In this document: positions 1 through 9,427 of the stretch, piece after piece
How positions within the stretch are numbered: the stretch's first letter is position 1
Layout of the letters: the number at the start of each line of letters is the position of its first letter
DNA from: Collinsella sp. An268
GTDB lineage: Bacteria > Actinomycetota > Coriobacteriia > Coriobacteriales > Coriobacteriaceae
Direction of reading: 5' to 3'
NCBI RefSeq assembly: GCF_002159765.1
Contig: NZ_NFJH01000009.1
Coordinates: 48,336-112,335, forward strand
Length of the DNA: 64,000 nt
Notes under the pieces: generated by a model
Seen by the model: the letters and a program-made list of their open reading frames with translations, nothing else
Told to the model about the DNA's origin: nothing
Databases searched by the model: none
Program-made: the position numbers and the translations under genes

Positions 1-125
1 TAGGTCATACCAAGCGTTCCTTTGCATACGAGGGCGGTCGTGCGCATCCCATGGTACTCGTCTGTCCCTACCACGGCGTGCGGACAAAGAAACGAAATGT
101 CAACAAAAAAAACACGAACACATGT

Positions 126-154
126 TTGTATTTCGGGTACGGTAGTCCTATACC
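126..154 (+). promoter_or_regulatory. Probable sigma-70 promoter
   Basis: A TTGTAT -35 box at 126-131 and a TATACC -10 box at 149-154 are separated by exactly 17 bp, about 30 bp upstream of the first gene's start. The flank is AT-rich for this genome. It would drive the short hypothetical gene at 183. Confidence 0.5.
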
Positions 155-182
155 AGTTGCCAGCAGATCAAAGGAGGTATTG

Positions 183-542
183 ATGGGAGAGCGACGGCAG
201 GATATCGGGGTAGGTGCCCTCTTGTTTGAGAGCGAACCGGATGAGGAGCGGCTGTGCATCGAGGCGCGCATGCTGACAGACGGGGGCATGGTCATCCATC
301 AAGAGAGCGAGGGAGACCTGACGCTATGGTGCTTCGAGGAGTCTCCGCACCGCGTCGATACGGTGCTGGGGCACGAGGCGGTGCGCGGCCTCGCGGAGTA
401 TTTCCATGTCGATACGACCGAGCAGCTCGTCGAGGTGCTCGTAATGGAGTTCTGCGGCTACGATGCCGCGGTGCGCGTGCGCAGACTCCTGAAGCGGCTC
501 GAGCTCGCGTACGAGGTGCACGAGCATCCGGTGGTGCGATAA
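183..542 (+). CDS. Hypothetical protein, 119 residues
   Basis: I do not recognise a family. The protein is acidic, has no signal peptide or membrane segment, and ends in a basic helix (RLLKRLELAY) followed by a short tail. The start is set by an AAAGGAGG ribosome site just ahead of ATG at 183. The frame stays open upstream to 51, but that stretch contains the promoter and codes for low-quality lysine/asparagine-rich sequence, so it is probably untranslated. It stands alone: the next genes are a tRNA on the other strand and an independently terminated DUF362 gene. Cytoplasmic location is inferred. Confidence 0.65.
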   Translation: MGERRQDIGVGALLFESEPDEERLCIEARMLTDGGMVIHQESEGDLTLWCFEESPHRVDTVLGHEAVRGLAEYFHVDTTEQLVEVLVMEFCGYDAAVRVRRLLKRLELAYEVHEHPVVR

Positions 543-583
543 GCCGGTTTGGGTTGCAACGGTGCAGATGATGGGGTATGGAT

Positions 584-609
584 ACGAAAAGAGGGCCTTA
601 CCGGCCCTC
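584..609 (-). terminator. Intrinsic terminator of tRNA-Arg
   Basis: Inverted repeat GAGGGCC (591-597) and GGCCCTC (603-609) has a 5-base loop. On the minus strand the stem is followed by TTTTCG, so it fits termination of the tRNA-Arg transcript. On the plus strand there is no T tract. Confidence 0.7.
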
Positions 610-627
610 CCTCAAATGCGTTGTGGT

Positions 628-700
628 GCGGCATGTAGGATTCGAACCTACGACCTTTTGATTCGTAGTCAAACGCTCTATCCAGCTGAGCTAATGCCGC
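628..700 (-). tRNA. tRNA-Arg (ACG anticodon)
   Basis: Read on the minus strand, the 73-nt sequence folds as a complete cloverleaf: acceptor GCGGCAT pairs with ATGCCGC, the D arm is GCTC/GAGC type, and the T arm contains the invariant TTCGAAT loop. The anticodon loop is CTACGAA, giving anticodon ACG, which reads CGU/CGC/CGA arginine codons after A34 deamination. No CCA is encoded. From here to the DUF362 gene at 915 nothing else is evident. Confidence 0.95.
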
Positions 701-914
701 AGCGCAAGGGATATATTCGCACGTAGGGGGATGCTCGTCAAGAACTTTTTTGAAAACTTTTGCGAGATTGTGGAGAACCTGGCGTGCATATGTCTCTGAG
801 CTGCGGAAGGAACGCATCCTGTGCTGCCCTGAATGAGACTTGTCGTTCTTTGGAGTGCGCTATTCGGTCATACTTTCCATCTATGGGACGCCAATCCGAG
901 GGGAAGGAGCGACG

Positions 915-2108
915 GTGAGCGAGATGACCCCGTCTGCTGTTTACTTTACGAATCTCCGTACGTACGCGCGCGAGAGCCAGCTCGATAAGCTGAAGCGGCT
1001 TATACGCCGCGCCGGTATCGGCCAGATCGATTTTGAGAACAAGTTCGTTGCCATCAAGATCCACTTCGGCGAGCTCGGCAACCTATCCTTTTTGCGGCCG
1101 AACTATGCGCGGGCGGTGGCTGACGTGGTGAAGGAGCTGGGAGGCAAGCCGTTTCTTACCGACTGCAACACGCTCTACGTGGGCAGCCGCAAAAACGCGC
1201 TCGAGCACATCGATTGCGCCTACCAGAACGGGTTCACCCCGTATGCCACGGGATGCCACGTGATCATCGCCGACGGCCTCAAGGGCACCGACGAGGCGCT
1301 GGTGCCGGTCGAGGGCGGCGAGTACGTCCAGGAGGCCAAAATCGGCCGCGCCCTTATGGACGCCGATATCGTCATCTCGCTCACGCATTTCAAGGGCCAT
1401 GAGCAAGCGGGCTTCGGCGGCTGCATGAAGAACATCGGCATGGGCGGCGGTAGCCGCGCGGGCAAGATGGAGCAGCACGCGGCGGGCAAGCCGAGCGTGA
1501 AGACGGAGGCGTGCGTCGGCTGCCGCGCATGCGAGCGCATCTGTGCCCACGGGGCCGTTTCGTTCGAGGGCACGCGCGAGCGCACGCTTGCCAACGGCGG
1601 GACCCGGTCCGTGCACGTGGCCTCTATCGACCACGACCGCTGCGTCGGCTGCGGCCGGTGCATCGGTGCGTGCAACCAAGATGCCATCGAGCCCGATTAC
1701 GACCAGGCGGTCGAGGTCCTCAACTACAAGATCGCCGAATACACCAAGGCGGTGGTGCAGGGGAGACCGGCGTTCCACATCTCACTCGCCATCGATGTCT
1801 CGCCCAATTGCGACTGCCATCCCGAGAACGATACGCCCATCGTGGGCGACATCGGTATGTTCGCGAGCTTCGATCCGGTGGCGCTCGACCAGGCGTGCAT
1901 CGATGCGGCGCTCGCGCAGCCGGCGCTGCCCAACAGCGAGCTCACCGATATGCGCGCCAAGCTGGAGGGGGCGGGCGGCGTGCCGGAGCGCTGCGTGCAC
2001 GATCACTTCAACCTGACGCATCCGGACACCAACTGGCGCTCAATGATCGAGCACGGCGAGAAGATCGGTCTTGGTACGAGCCGGTACGAGCTCGTCGAGG
2101 TGAAATAA
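915..2108 (+). CDS. DUF362 domain protein with two 4Fe-4S motifs
   Basis: A cytoplasmic DUF362-family protein of 397 residues. The N-terminal ~190 residues carry the DUF362 pattern (VAIKIHFGELGN and HFKGHEQAGFGG). Two ferredoxin-type clusters follow: CVGCRACERIC near residues 198-208 and CVGCGRCIGACN near 241-252. A further CDCHPEN segment follows. Family members are presumed electron-transfer or metal proteins; the substrate is unknown. GTG at 915 is preferred because GGAAGGAG lies 5 nt ahead, although the frame is open back to an ATG at 840. The gene is monocistronic with its own terminator. A fragment of a second DUF362 gene lies at 35155. Confidence 0.85.
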   Translation: MSEMTPSAVYFTNLRTYARESQLDKLKRLIRRAGIGQIDFENKFVAIKIHFGELGNLSFLRPNYARAVADVVKELGGKPFLTDCNTLYVGSRKNALEHIDCAYQNGFTPYATGCHVIIADGLKGTDEALVPVEGGEYVQEAKIGRALMDADIVISLTHFKGHEQAGFGGCMKNIGMGGGSRAGKMEQHAAGKPSVKTEACVGCRACERICAHGAVSFEGTRERTLANGGTRSVHVASIDHDRCVGCGRCIGACNQDAIEPDYDQAVEVLNYKIAEYTKAVVQGRPAFHISLAIDVSPNCDCHPENDTPIVGDIGMFASFDPVALDQACIDAALAQPALPNSELTDMRAKLEGAGGVPERCVHDHFNLTHPDTNWRSMIEHGEKIGLGTSRYELVEVK

Positions 2109-2137
2109 GGGGGCTGCTGCCAAGCAGGACCTTCGTT

Positions 2138-2169
2138 GCGGCGGGCGTCTGCGGGCGCCCGCCGCTTTT
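2138..2169 (+). terminator. Intrinsic terminator after DUF362 gene
   Basis: A 10-bp perfect stem (2138-2147 with 2156-2165) is followed by TTTT. It closes the DUF362 transcript about 30 bp after the stop. Surface-protein coding sequence starts directly behind it, marking the edge of a probable deletion. Confidence 0.8.
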
Positions 2170-3354
2170 GCGCTGAGGGCGGATGCCCAGCCGAGCGCGT
2201 ACAACATCCCCGACTACGCCACCCAGGGTAAGCCGTGCGAGCTCAGCGTCAAGGACTCCAAGCTCGTCGCAACGTTTGTGTGGACGAAAAACGTGCTGGG
2301 CGATTACTCGTGGCGGTGCGATGGCGGCAACCAGGCGAAGCTCGTGTTCGACGAGGTCGCCGCACCGGCGGTGGATGAGGTCGCCGGCCTGTGGGGCACC
2401 GTGTACTACACGCTACGCAACGCCGACGGCAGCGAAGGCTACACGGTGACCACGCTGGTCAAGCCCGGGAACCTCTCTGTGGGCACCCCCTACCTGAAGG
2501 ATGGTGCTTGGAAGGCCGATCTCACGGTCGACGCTCTCACCGCGCCCGAGGACTACGGCATCACCCTGCCGGGTTGGTACGATGACGAGTACCGTCTCAA
2601 TACGGAGGATTCGACGCTCACGTTCACGATGACGCGCAGCGCGGAGGGCACGTGGACCGCCGATCCCCTCGACACCGCAACGCTCGTCTTCGATCCCGTC
2701 GTCGCGCCCGCGTTCGACATCAAGAGCGAGCTGCTCGTCTACGGCACCGTGACCTACGACCTGAAGTACGCCGACGGCACCGCGTACGAGAACAAAACCT
2801 ACCTCGTTTCCGACGACAACATCGTAAGCGTGGACACGCCCTACCAGACCGCGGATGGCTGCTGGGCGGTCGACGTGACCCTCAAGGACACCGCGACGCC
2901 CGACGCCTACCAAGTGCCCGACTGGGCGCTCAGGGACGGCGCGTGGGCGCTCGACGCCGCGGCCTCCGACCTCACCCTGACGTTCCGCACGCTGAGGGCG
3001 GACGGGACCACGTGGTACTGCAGCGGCGCCGACCGGGCCAACCTCGTGTTCGTGGAGCAGACGGGTGATACCGGCGAGCAGCCGGGCGGCGACGGCGAGC
3101 AGCCTGGCGACACGACTGGCCCCGATGCGAAGCCGGGCGATGTGCAGCCCGGTGACGGGAACGCGCAGGGCGGAACCTCTCAGACCGATGGTAACCGTGG
3201 GGGTTCCGGCACCAAGGCCAAAGGGGCCGAAGGGGCCGACAAGAACGGGTCGCCCCAGACCGGCGACCCAGCGACGCTCGGTATGGTGGCCTTTGCGGCC
3301 GCCGGTGCGGCAACGCTTGCCGCCGGCGCCGAGTTCCTCCGTCGCCACGCATAA
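2170..3354 (+). pseudogene. 5'-truncated LPxTG-like repeat surface protein
   Basis: The open frame encodes the C-terminal part of a wall-anchored surface protein: about two complete ~105-residue repeats preceded by the second half of another. Each repeat ends in a (T/A)xLVF(D/V)E-type strand after a tryptophan-rich hairpin. A Gly/Asp/Gln-rich linker follows, then a sorting signal with NGSPQTGD, a hydrophobic stretch and RRHA. The expected signal peptide, start codon and ribosome site are missing. In-frame repeat homology begins around 2203, directly behind the DUF362 terminator. The best initiators (GTG 2278) lie inside a repeat. I infer loss of the 5' end by deletion. The partial secreted protein at 63760 is a possible relative but too short to compare. 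Confidence 0.7.
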
Positions 3355-3380
3355 CGTTCGTTTCTTCTTGCGCTGAAGAG

Positions 3381-3417
3381 CCGGGGCACGACGCCGCTTG
3401 CATGCGTCGTGCCCCGG
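3381..3417. terminator. Hairpin terminator
   Basis: A 14-bp perfect inverted repeat (3381-3394 with 3404-3417) has a 9-base loop after the surface-protein remnant. The T tract is weak (TATGTTTG), so efficiency is uncertain. It separates the remnant from the hemolysin-III gene. Confidence 0.6.
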
Positions 3418-3552
3418 TATGTTTGTCGGCCCACCCGTCTGGTGTGTCCGGCTCGCAACGTGACGCACGGGTCGGAATAGAGACCTGCTGCGGAGCGGGC
3501 GGCTATCTGCTATAGTTATGAGCAGTCTAATTTGGGAGGATTGCTTACCGAT

Positions 3553-4374
3553 ATGTCCGCATCAGGCGACAGCTCCTTACCGCGAAGTACCTCGGGCGCG
3601 GCAGACGCGCCCGCATCCGCGGCGGTGGCGGGAGACGCCCCCGCACCTGCCGAAGATGACGTTTGCGCCACGTGCCGCAAACGTCGCCGCTCCTGCCCCA
3701 AGTACCCGCGTCCGGCAAAGGACGAGGCGTCATCGGGGCTGCCTCTCTACACCCTGGGGGAGGAGATCGCCAACGCCATCACCCACGGCATCGGCGTTTT
3801 GCTCGCCATCGCCGGCCTCGTCCTTCTTATCGTAAAGGCGGCGTTGGGCGGCGCGGAGCCGACGCACATCGCATCGGCCATCGTCTTCGGCGTGACGCTC
3901 ATTCTCGAGTACCTTGCATCGACGCTGTACCACGCCATCCAGGTGCCGGCGGCCAAGCGCGTGTTCCGCATCATCGATCACAGTAGCATCTACCTGCTCA
4001 TTGCGGGCTCCTACACCCCGTTTTGCCTCATCACGCTCGCCCGTGTGGGCGGTGTTCCGCTCTTCGTGGTGGTGTGGGCCCTCGCCATCGTGGGCATCTC
4101 GTTCGAGATCATCGGACGCCAGCGTCAGCCGCGGTGGGTGACCATCCTCATCTATCTCTTCATGGGTTGGCTCGTGGTATTTCGCCTGCCGCAGCTTATC
4201 GCCGTGCTCGATCCGGTGGCGCTCGCCCTCCTCGCGGTGGGCGGTCTTTGCTACACCGTCGGCTGCGCGTTCTACGTCATGAAGCACATCCGCTATATGC
4301 ACAGCGTATGGCACCTCTGGGTGCTTGCGGGCAGCATATTTCAGTTCATGGCGGTGATTCTGTACGTGATCTGA
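3553..4374 (+). CDS. Hemolysin III (PAQR/YqfA) family membrane protein
   Basis: The C-terminal 210 residues form seven hydrophobic segments typical of the HlyIII/PAQR family, with the characteristic EEIANAITHGIGV start, the SSxYH-type motif in TM2 (ASTLYHAIQ) and the last-helix HLWVLAGSIFQF. The family is linked to membrane homeostasis; the historical hemolysin label rests on few members. Unusual here is a ~60-residue hydrophilic N-terminus with CATC and a later Cys (CPKYPRP), possibly metal-binding. ATG at 3553 sits 13 nt after GGGAGG; the next gene has the same spacing. A TATAGT -10-like hexamer is upstream near 3511. Confidence 0.85.
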   Translation: MSASGDSSLPRSTSGAADAPASAAVAGDAPAPAEDDVCATCRKRRRSCPKYPRPAKDEASSGLPLYTLGEEIANAITHGIGVLLAIAGLVLLIVKAALGGAEPTHIASAIVFGVTLILEYLASTLYHAIQVPAAKRVFRIIDHSSIYLLIAGSYTPFCLITLARVGGVPLFVVVWALAIVGISFEIIGRQRQPRWVTILIYLFMGWLVVFRLPQLIAVLDPVALALLAVGGLCYTVGCAFYVMKHIRYMHSVWHLWVLAGSIFQFMAVILYVI

Positions 4375-4479
4375 TCCGAGTCTCGCGGGTCGCCGCATCC
4401 CGTGGCTGCCCGCCACCCGCTTCGTGCGCCCACCGGCGCGCATCCTTGTCATCTAACCTGGGAGGTTTGATTTCGCCAT

Positions 4480-5883
4480 ATGGGCATTGCCATATCTATC
4501 GTAGCCACGCTCCTTCTCACCGTAATGAACGGGTATTTCTCCATGTCGGAGATGGCCCTCACCACCGCGAAGCGCGCGAGCCTCGAGCACGACGCCGAGG
4601 AGGGCGACAAACGGGCGACGGCGGCGCTGGAGCTCGCGGCCGACTCTACCGATTTTCTCGCCACCATCCAGGTCGCCATCACCCTCGTCGGCTTCTTCTC
4701 GGCAACGGTCTCGTCCAACACGCTTTCCGATCCGTTGACCAGTTGGGTCGAGTCGTTTGGCATCGCCCCTCTGAGCGCCATCGCGCCCGTGGCATCTCCC
4801 ATCGTCATCACGCTAATCGTCTCCTACCTCTCGATTGTGATCGGTGAGCTGGTGCCCAAGCGCATCGGTCTCTCCGACGCCGAGGGAATGGCGAAGTCGG
4901 TTGCCGGACCCATCATGTTCTTCCGCAAGATCGCGAAGCCCTTGGTCTGGCTCACGCAGGCATCGGCTAACGGCATCTCCGCCGTGCTCGGCATCAAGAG
5001 CGCCGACGACCGCCAGAACGTCTCTGAAGAGGAGATCAAGTACATGGTCTCCGAGCAGGACGGCATGCGCGACGAGGAGAAGCGCATGATCCACGAGATC
5101 TTCGACCTCGGCGACGCCGTGGCGCGCGAGGTCATGGTCCCGCGCGTGGACGTCGAGATGGTCGAGGACACCGACTCCATCGAGGCGGTGATGGACGTCA
5201 TGCGCAAGACCGGCTTCTCGCGCGTGCCCGTCTTCCATGAGGACCCCGACAACGTGGTGGGCATCGCGCACATCAAGGACCTGATCGAGATCGCGCTTTC
5301 CGGCGAGGGCAAGCGCCCGGTGGCAACGAGCCTGCGCGACGCAACCTTCGTGCCGGACACGAAGGACATCCTGCCGCTTCTCTCCGAGATGCAGACCGCT
5401 CACGAGCAGATGGTCGTCGTGGTGGACGAGTACGGCGGCACGGCGGGTGTCATCACGGTCGAGGATATCGTCGAGGAGATCGTGGGCGAGATCGAAGACG
5501 AGTTTGACCCCGACAACAAGTACCTGACGCGCCTCTCGCGCCGCGAGTGGCTTGTCGACGGACGCTTTAGCTGCGACGACGCCATCGACCTGGGCTGGCC
5601 CATCGAGGAGAGCGACGATTACGAGACCATCGCCGGCTGGATTATGGATTTCTGCGATTCGGTGCCGGATATCGGCGAGATTTTCTCGGTCGAGGGCTAT
5701 AAGTTCAAGGTCCAGTCCATGCGCGGCCAGCGCATCTCGCTCATTCGCGTCATCGCGCCCGAAGAGGAAGAGCGCACCCCCGCGTCGGGCGAGACGGCGA
5801 AAGAGGGCGAGCGGGAGCAGCGTGACGCTCACGAGAAAGTTGAGGGTACCGCCGAGGGCGACGCGCGCTCGCGGGACCGTTAG
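4480..5883 (+). CDS. CNNM/CBS-domain hemolysin-C family transporter
   Basis: A 467-residue CNNM-type protein. Residues 1-190 are the DUF21 membrane domain with about four hydrophobic segments (NGYFSMSEMALTTAKR near the start). A CBS pair follows around 200-330 (VMVPRVDVEMV, FSRVPVF, EYGGTAGVITVED). A CorC_HlyC C-terminal domain lies around 345-430, and the tail is charged and probably disordered. Relatives are implicated in Mg2+/Co2+ homeostasis, with the CBS pair sensing nucleotide. A GGGAGG ribosome site precedes the ATG. It follows the hemolysin-III gene by 105 bp on the same strand and may be co-transcribed. Confidence 0.9.
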   Translation: MGIAISIVATLLLTVMNGYFSMSEMALTTAKRASLEHDAEEGDKRATAALELAADSTDFLATIQVAITLVGFFSATVSSNTLSDPLTSWVESFGIAPLSAIAPVASPIVITLIVSYLSIVIGELVPKRIGLSDAEGMAKSVAGPIMFFRKIAKPLVWLTQASANGISAVLGIKSADDRQNVSEEEIKYMVSEQDGMRDEEKRMIHEIFDLGDAVAREVMVPRVDVEMVEDTDSIEAVMDVMRKTGFSRVPVFHEDPDNVVGIAHIKDLIEIALSGEGKRPVATSLRDATFVPDTKDILPLLSEMQTAHEQMVVVVDEYGGTAGVITVEDIVEEIVGEIEDEFDPDNKYLTRLSRREWLVDGRFSCDDAIDLGWPIEESDDYETIAGWIMDFCDSVPDIGEIFSVEGYKFKVQSMRGQRISLIRVIAPEEEERTPASGETAKEGEREQRDAHEKVEGTAEGDARSRDR

Positions 5884-5942
5884 AATACGAGAAAGAGGCG
5901 CGCGCGCAGCCGCCCGAACCGGTGCCGATAGATCGGAGAGCC

Positions 5943-6581
5943 ATGGCAGATCTGTTCAACATCATGAAGATCCACGTCAGCGCTGACAAGTTGCGCGCCC
6001 GTGTGCTGGTGAACCCCGGCATGCCCGTGCGGACGTCTGAGGATATCGAGGCCACGGCGCGCGTGTACTATCTGGCGCCCGCCATCGCTCAGCATGCCTG
6101 CTATGGGGATGCGGGGGAGAAGTTCCAGGATTGCATGGGCGACACCGAGATCGCCCATCTGCTCGAGCACCTCACGGTGGAGATCATGAACGAGACCGGG
6201 CTCGCCGGCGCCATCTCGTGCGGGCGCACGAAGGGCGTGGCGGAGGACCCGCGGCTTTTCGATATCGAGCTCAGCTGCCCCGACGACGCCCTGACGGTGG
6301 GCGCGCTCTCGTCGGCGGCGTTTATGATGCAGTGGGCGTTTGTGCATCCCGACACCCCGGCGCCCGATTTTGCGGGCACGGTCGGCGCGCTGACCCAGCT
6401 TGTCCGCAACCTGCGCGGCGAGGCGGATGTTCCCGCCGCCGCGGAGGAGGTTTCCGACGCCGCGCCGGCAGATGATGACGGTGCGGTCGTGGATACCGAG
6501 GCGGCGATGGAGCAGGCGGCCGGCAACGAGGCGTCTGATGCGGTGTTTGGCGGCGCCGCCGCGGCATCGCATTCGGCATAG
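5943..6581 (+). CDS. Hypothetical protein with CphA-N-like segment
   Basis: A 212-residue soluble protein. The segment HLLEHLTVEIMNETG (about residues 68-82) resembles the HLxEHxxxE pattern of the N-terminal domain of cyanophycin-synthetase-like proteins, but no ATP-grasp or Mur-ligase domain follows, so this is a stand-alone domain at best. The last ~60 residues are Ala/Glu/Asp-rich and low complexity. ATG at 5943 has GGAGAG just upstream. It begins 60 bp after the CNNM gene and may be the last gene of that operon. Function unknown; the similarity is from motif reading only. Confidence 0.6.
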   Translation: MADLFNIMKIHVSADKLRARVLVNPGMPVRTSEDIEATARVYYLAPAIAQHACYGDAGEKFQDCMGDTEIAHLLEHLTVEIMNETGLAGAISCGRTKGVAEDPRLFDIELSCPDDALTVGALSSAAFMMQWAFVHPDTPAPDFAGTVGALTQLVRNLRGEADVPAAAEEVSDAAPADDDGAVVDTEAAMEQAAGNEASDAVFGGAAAASHSA

Positions 6582-6742
6582 GGGCTTGGAAGCGCCCCCG
6601 GATCCGCTCGGCGTGCTGCGAGGCGCGCGATTTGTCTGCGCGAATTGTCTTGGCAATAGACGGGCCTGCCGTTCCGGCGGTGCCGGCAATCTGGGTATAA
6701 TGATGCCCACCTGTACATAGAATCTCACTGGAGGGGATCGAC

Positions 6743-7117
6743 ATGGGTAAGACGTTCAGCTTTGTGGTCGGTGCGGCGCTCGGTGCTGCGACGGGCGCGA
6801 TCATCGGCATTCTCGTCGCGCCGCGCTCGGGCGCCGAGACCCGTGCGATGGCAAGCGATATGGCCAACGACGCGTGGGATAACGCGCGTGATTTCTACGA
6901 GCAGGGCACCGAGCAGGTTCGCACGGCCATGAGCGACTTCGGCCCCATGGTCGACGCCAAGACCGATGAGCTTCGCGCCAAGGTCGATCTTGCGCGCGAG
7001 CGCATGGACCAGCTCCGCGAGACCCTGAACGAGGCCGTCTCCTCGGGTACGGTCACGCCCGCGATGGACGTTGAGGTCGAGGTCGCTCCCGCGGCAGAGG
7101 CTGCTGCCGAGGCGTAA
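6743..7117 (+). CDS. YtxH-domain protein
   Basis: A 124-residue protein with a glycine/alanine-rich N-terminal hydrophobic segment (GAALGAATGAIIGILVAPRSG), the signature of YtxH/general-stress membrane-tethered proteins, followed by a long amphipathic helix with heptad character (residues 35-100) and an acidic tail. It probably sits at the cytoplasmic membrane with the helix in the cytoplasm. The ribosome site is GGAGGGG. The TAA stop overlaps the next ATG by one base, so the two genes are translationally coupled. Confidence 0.8.
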   Translation: MGKTFSFVVGAALGAATGAIIGILVAPRSGAETRAMASDMANDAWDNARDFYEQGTEQVRTAMSDFGPMVDAKTDELRAKVDLARERMDQLRETLNEAVSSGTVTPAMDVEVEVAPAAEAAAEA

Positions 7118-7878
7118 TGCGCGCTCAGGACTTTCAGGGCGTCAAGCTCTACCGGGTGCCGCCGCAAGGCAAGCGCACCGACAAGGATGGCGTGCCCGTT
7201 CGGCCCAAGAAGATGGGGAAGATTCATTTTCCCGTGTTCACGCCGGACGGCACGCGTCTTGTGGGCTTTATGGTGACGCCCCCCGAGATCGCCGGTATGG
7301 TCAAGCTGCCCGACGTCTTTGTTGCCTACGATGCCCTCGAGCCGTTTGAGGGCGTGCTGTGCGCCGTGGACGAGAAGGGCTCGTTCGATAAGGCTGCGGG
7401 CAAGCGCCTGGGTGTCGACATCGACCACTGCCTCATCTGGACGGGTATGGATGTGCGCACCCGCTCGGGCGAAGCCCTCGGCTATTGCGCCGATGCCGCC
7501 TTCAACCCCAAAACGGGTGCGGTGGAGAGCTACGCCCTTACCCGCAGCGCCACCGCGAGCATGCTGCTGGGCAACGTTGAGATGCCCGCGCGCTACCTCG
7601 TGGGATATCGCGAGGGGTGCATGATCGTGGACGACGCCGTGGTGGACCTCGACGTCTCGGGCGGCGCGGCTGCCAAGGCGGCCGAGGTCACGGTCGCCGT
7701 GAGCTCCAAGGTCAAAGAGGGCGCGAAGGTGCTCGATGACCGCGGATCGGTTGCCGTCGAGAAGGGCACGCGCGCCGTCGGGCGGCAGCTCGGCAAAACG
7801 AAGGGCATGTTCAAGGCCTTTACGACGGAGTTCAAGAAGGCGGCGGGAACGCCCCCCAAAAAGAAGAAGGGCGCCTGA
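7117..7878 (+). CDS. PRC-barrel-like protein
   Basis: A 253-residue protein with two small beta-barrel-like halves: residues 1-95 (VKLYRVP, GKIHFPVFTPDGTRLVGFMV) and 100-180 (GVDIDHCLIWTGMDVRTRSGEALG, LPARYLVGYREG-like). This pattern is typical of PRC-barrel domains, which dock to RNA, proteins or membranes. Residues 180-253 are helical and lysine-rich. The barrel call rests on pattern, not a profile hit. It starts on the stop codon of the YtxH gene, suggesting a shared envelope-associated role. No membrane segment or signal is seen. Confidence 0.55.
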   Translation: MRAQDFQGVKLYRVPPQGKRTDKDGVPVRPKKMGKIHFPVFTPDGTRLVGFMVTPPEIAGMVKLPDVFVAYDALEPFEGVLCAVDEKGSFDKAAGKRLGVDIDHCLIWTGMDVRTRSGEALGYCADAAFNPKTGAVESYALTRSATASMLLGNVEMPARYLVGYREGCMIVDDAVVDLDVSGGAAAKAAEVTVAVSSKVKEGAKVLDDRGSVAVEKGTRAVGRQLGKTKGMFKAFTTEFKKAAGTPPKKKKGA

Positions 7879-7963
7879 TCCGCCGGTGGGGAAGTCGGTT
7901 GGCGAGCGCGGCCTCCCCATCTGACATAGACGGCTCGTCATACGTTGGCGAGGGGGAGAATCA

Positions 7964-9349
7964 TTGCCTAAACGTCGAACCTCCTACTCAGCGCCCCGGC
8001 CCACCATGCGCACCGGCAAGGGCGGCTACCAGCTGCCCCGCGGCCGCGCGCGCTCGCAGCGGCGTCCGGGGGCTACCTACCTCAATCATTCCCAGGGCTT
8101 TGGCCGCCGACGCCAGGGTTTCCGTGCGGGCGGTCCCAACACACGCAAGCCCTATGCGATTCTGGCGGTCGGCTGCGCGTTTCTCTTTTTTGTGGCGAGC
8201 ATCATCTGGTACCTCAACCGCTCGGTGGAGATTACCTATAACGATGAGCCGACGAGCGTGCGCATCAACTCCTCCATCACGCAGTTTATCGAGGACAACG
8301 AGCTTGCCGATACCTACGATGCGGGCGATTTGCTCGCCGTGGACGACTCCGTGCTCGAGCGCGGGGGCGGTGCGCGCTATACCGTGACCCTGAACGGCGA
8401 GGAGGTTGCGGAGGACGCTTGGGGAACGACGCTTCTCACGGGCGGCGAGACGCTCGCGGTGGCTGATGGCGCCGACGTCTATGAGGAGCACGAGGTTCAG
8501 GCGACCGAGATCGCCCCCACCGTCACGATTGACGGCACCGGTGCCATCGAGTACGTCAAGACATGGGGCATACCCGGCCGTTCCGAGGTGTGGACGGGCA
8601 AGGTCTCGGGTATCACGGCCGATCGAGGCGTGGTTCAGGAGGTCGTCAACTGCGAAATCGCCCGCGCATCGGTCTATCCCGCAGATAACAAGAAGGTCGT
8701 CGCGCTGACGTTTGACGAGGGGCCGAGCTCTGCCACGCAGGACATCTTAGCGGTGCTGGCCGAGAAGAGCGTGCGCGCGACGTTCTTTTTGGAAGGCGAT
8801 GCCGTCGAGGCGAACCCCGCCGCGGCTAAAGCCATCGTTGACGCCGGTTGCGAAATTGGTTCCAACACCTATAGTGATACCGATTTGACCACGCTTTCGG
8901 CAGATGAGGTACGCAGCCAGATCACGCGCGGTGCCGACGCCATCGAGCAGGCGACGGGCAAGCGCACGAGCTTGGTGCGGGCACCCTTCGCCTCGTTCTC
9001 ACTCGAGAACTGGACGCAGGCGATGGATTTGGTGAGCGCGGTGGTCTCGTGGAACGTCGACTCCGGCGACTGGCTGCTGCCCGGTTCGAGCGAAGTGGCA
9101 AGTACCGTGGTGGATTCGGTGGGCACGGGCGACATCGTGCTTCTGACCGATAACGAGGCTACGGCCGGGCAGACCGCTGCAGCGGTCTCCGAGCTCGTGG
9201 ACCGCCTGCTTGCCGAGGGGTATGAGATCGTGACGCTCTCCGAGCTCATCGCGACCGACGAGGACCTGAAGGACGCAATCGATCTGTCGCGGGTAACGAT
9301 GCCCGAGAACGCCGTGCTCCCCGCCCTTCCGACTGAAACGACGGAATAG
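7964..9349 (+). CDS. Polysaccharide deacetylase-like pseudoenzyme
   Basis: A 461-residue type II membrane protein. It has a basic cytoplasmic N-terminus (1-63), one transmembrane helix (about 65-84), an extracellular beta-rich linker domain (90-230) and a NodB-type domain (240-420). The NodB fold is recognisable from ALTFDEGP, ATFFLEGD, RAPF and WNVDSGDW. The metal-binding His pair expected as SHTxxH reads SNTYSD, and the LMHD motif reads LLTD, so the zinc ligands and a catalytic His are absent. An inactive or sugar-binding role is inferred. TTG at 7964 is chosen for the GGGGGAG site 7 nt upstream. An intact paralogue follows directly. Confidence 0.85.
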   Translation: MPKRRTSYSAPRPTMRTGKGGYQLPRGRARSQRRPGATYLNHSQGFGRRRQGFRAGGPNTRKPYAILAVGCAFLFFVASIIWYLNRSVEITYNDEPTSVRINSSITQFIEDNELADTYDAGDLLAVDDSVLERGGGARYTVTLNGEEVAEDAWGTTLLTGGETLAVADGADVYEEHEVQATEIAPTVTIDGTGAIEYVKTWGIPGRSEVWTGKVSGITADRGVVQEVVNCEIARASVYPADNKKVVALTFDEGPSSATQDILAVLAEKSVRATFFLEGDAVEANPAAAKAIVDAGCEIGSNTYSDTDLTTLSADEVRSQITRGADAIEQATGKRTSLVRAPFASFSLENWTQAMDLVSAVVSWNVDSGDWLLPGSSEVASTVVDSVGTGDIVLLTDNEATAGQTAAAVSELVDRLLAEGYEIVTLSELIATDEDLKDAIDLSRVTMPENAVLPALPTETTE

Positions 9350-9427
9350 CGGCGGGCGCCTAGGGGCCGCGGCGCGCAGACGGGCGAGCAGGCCGGTGCG
9401 CCGGCGGGGGCGGAGGAGGTTCGCGCA

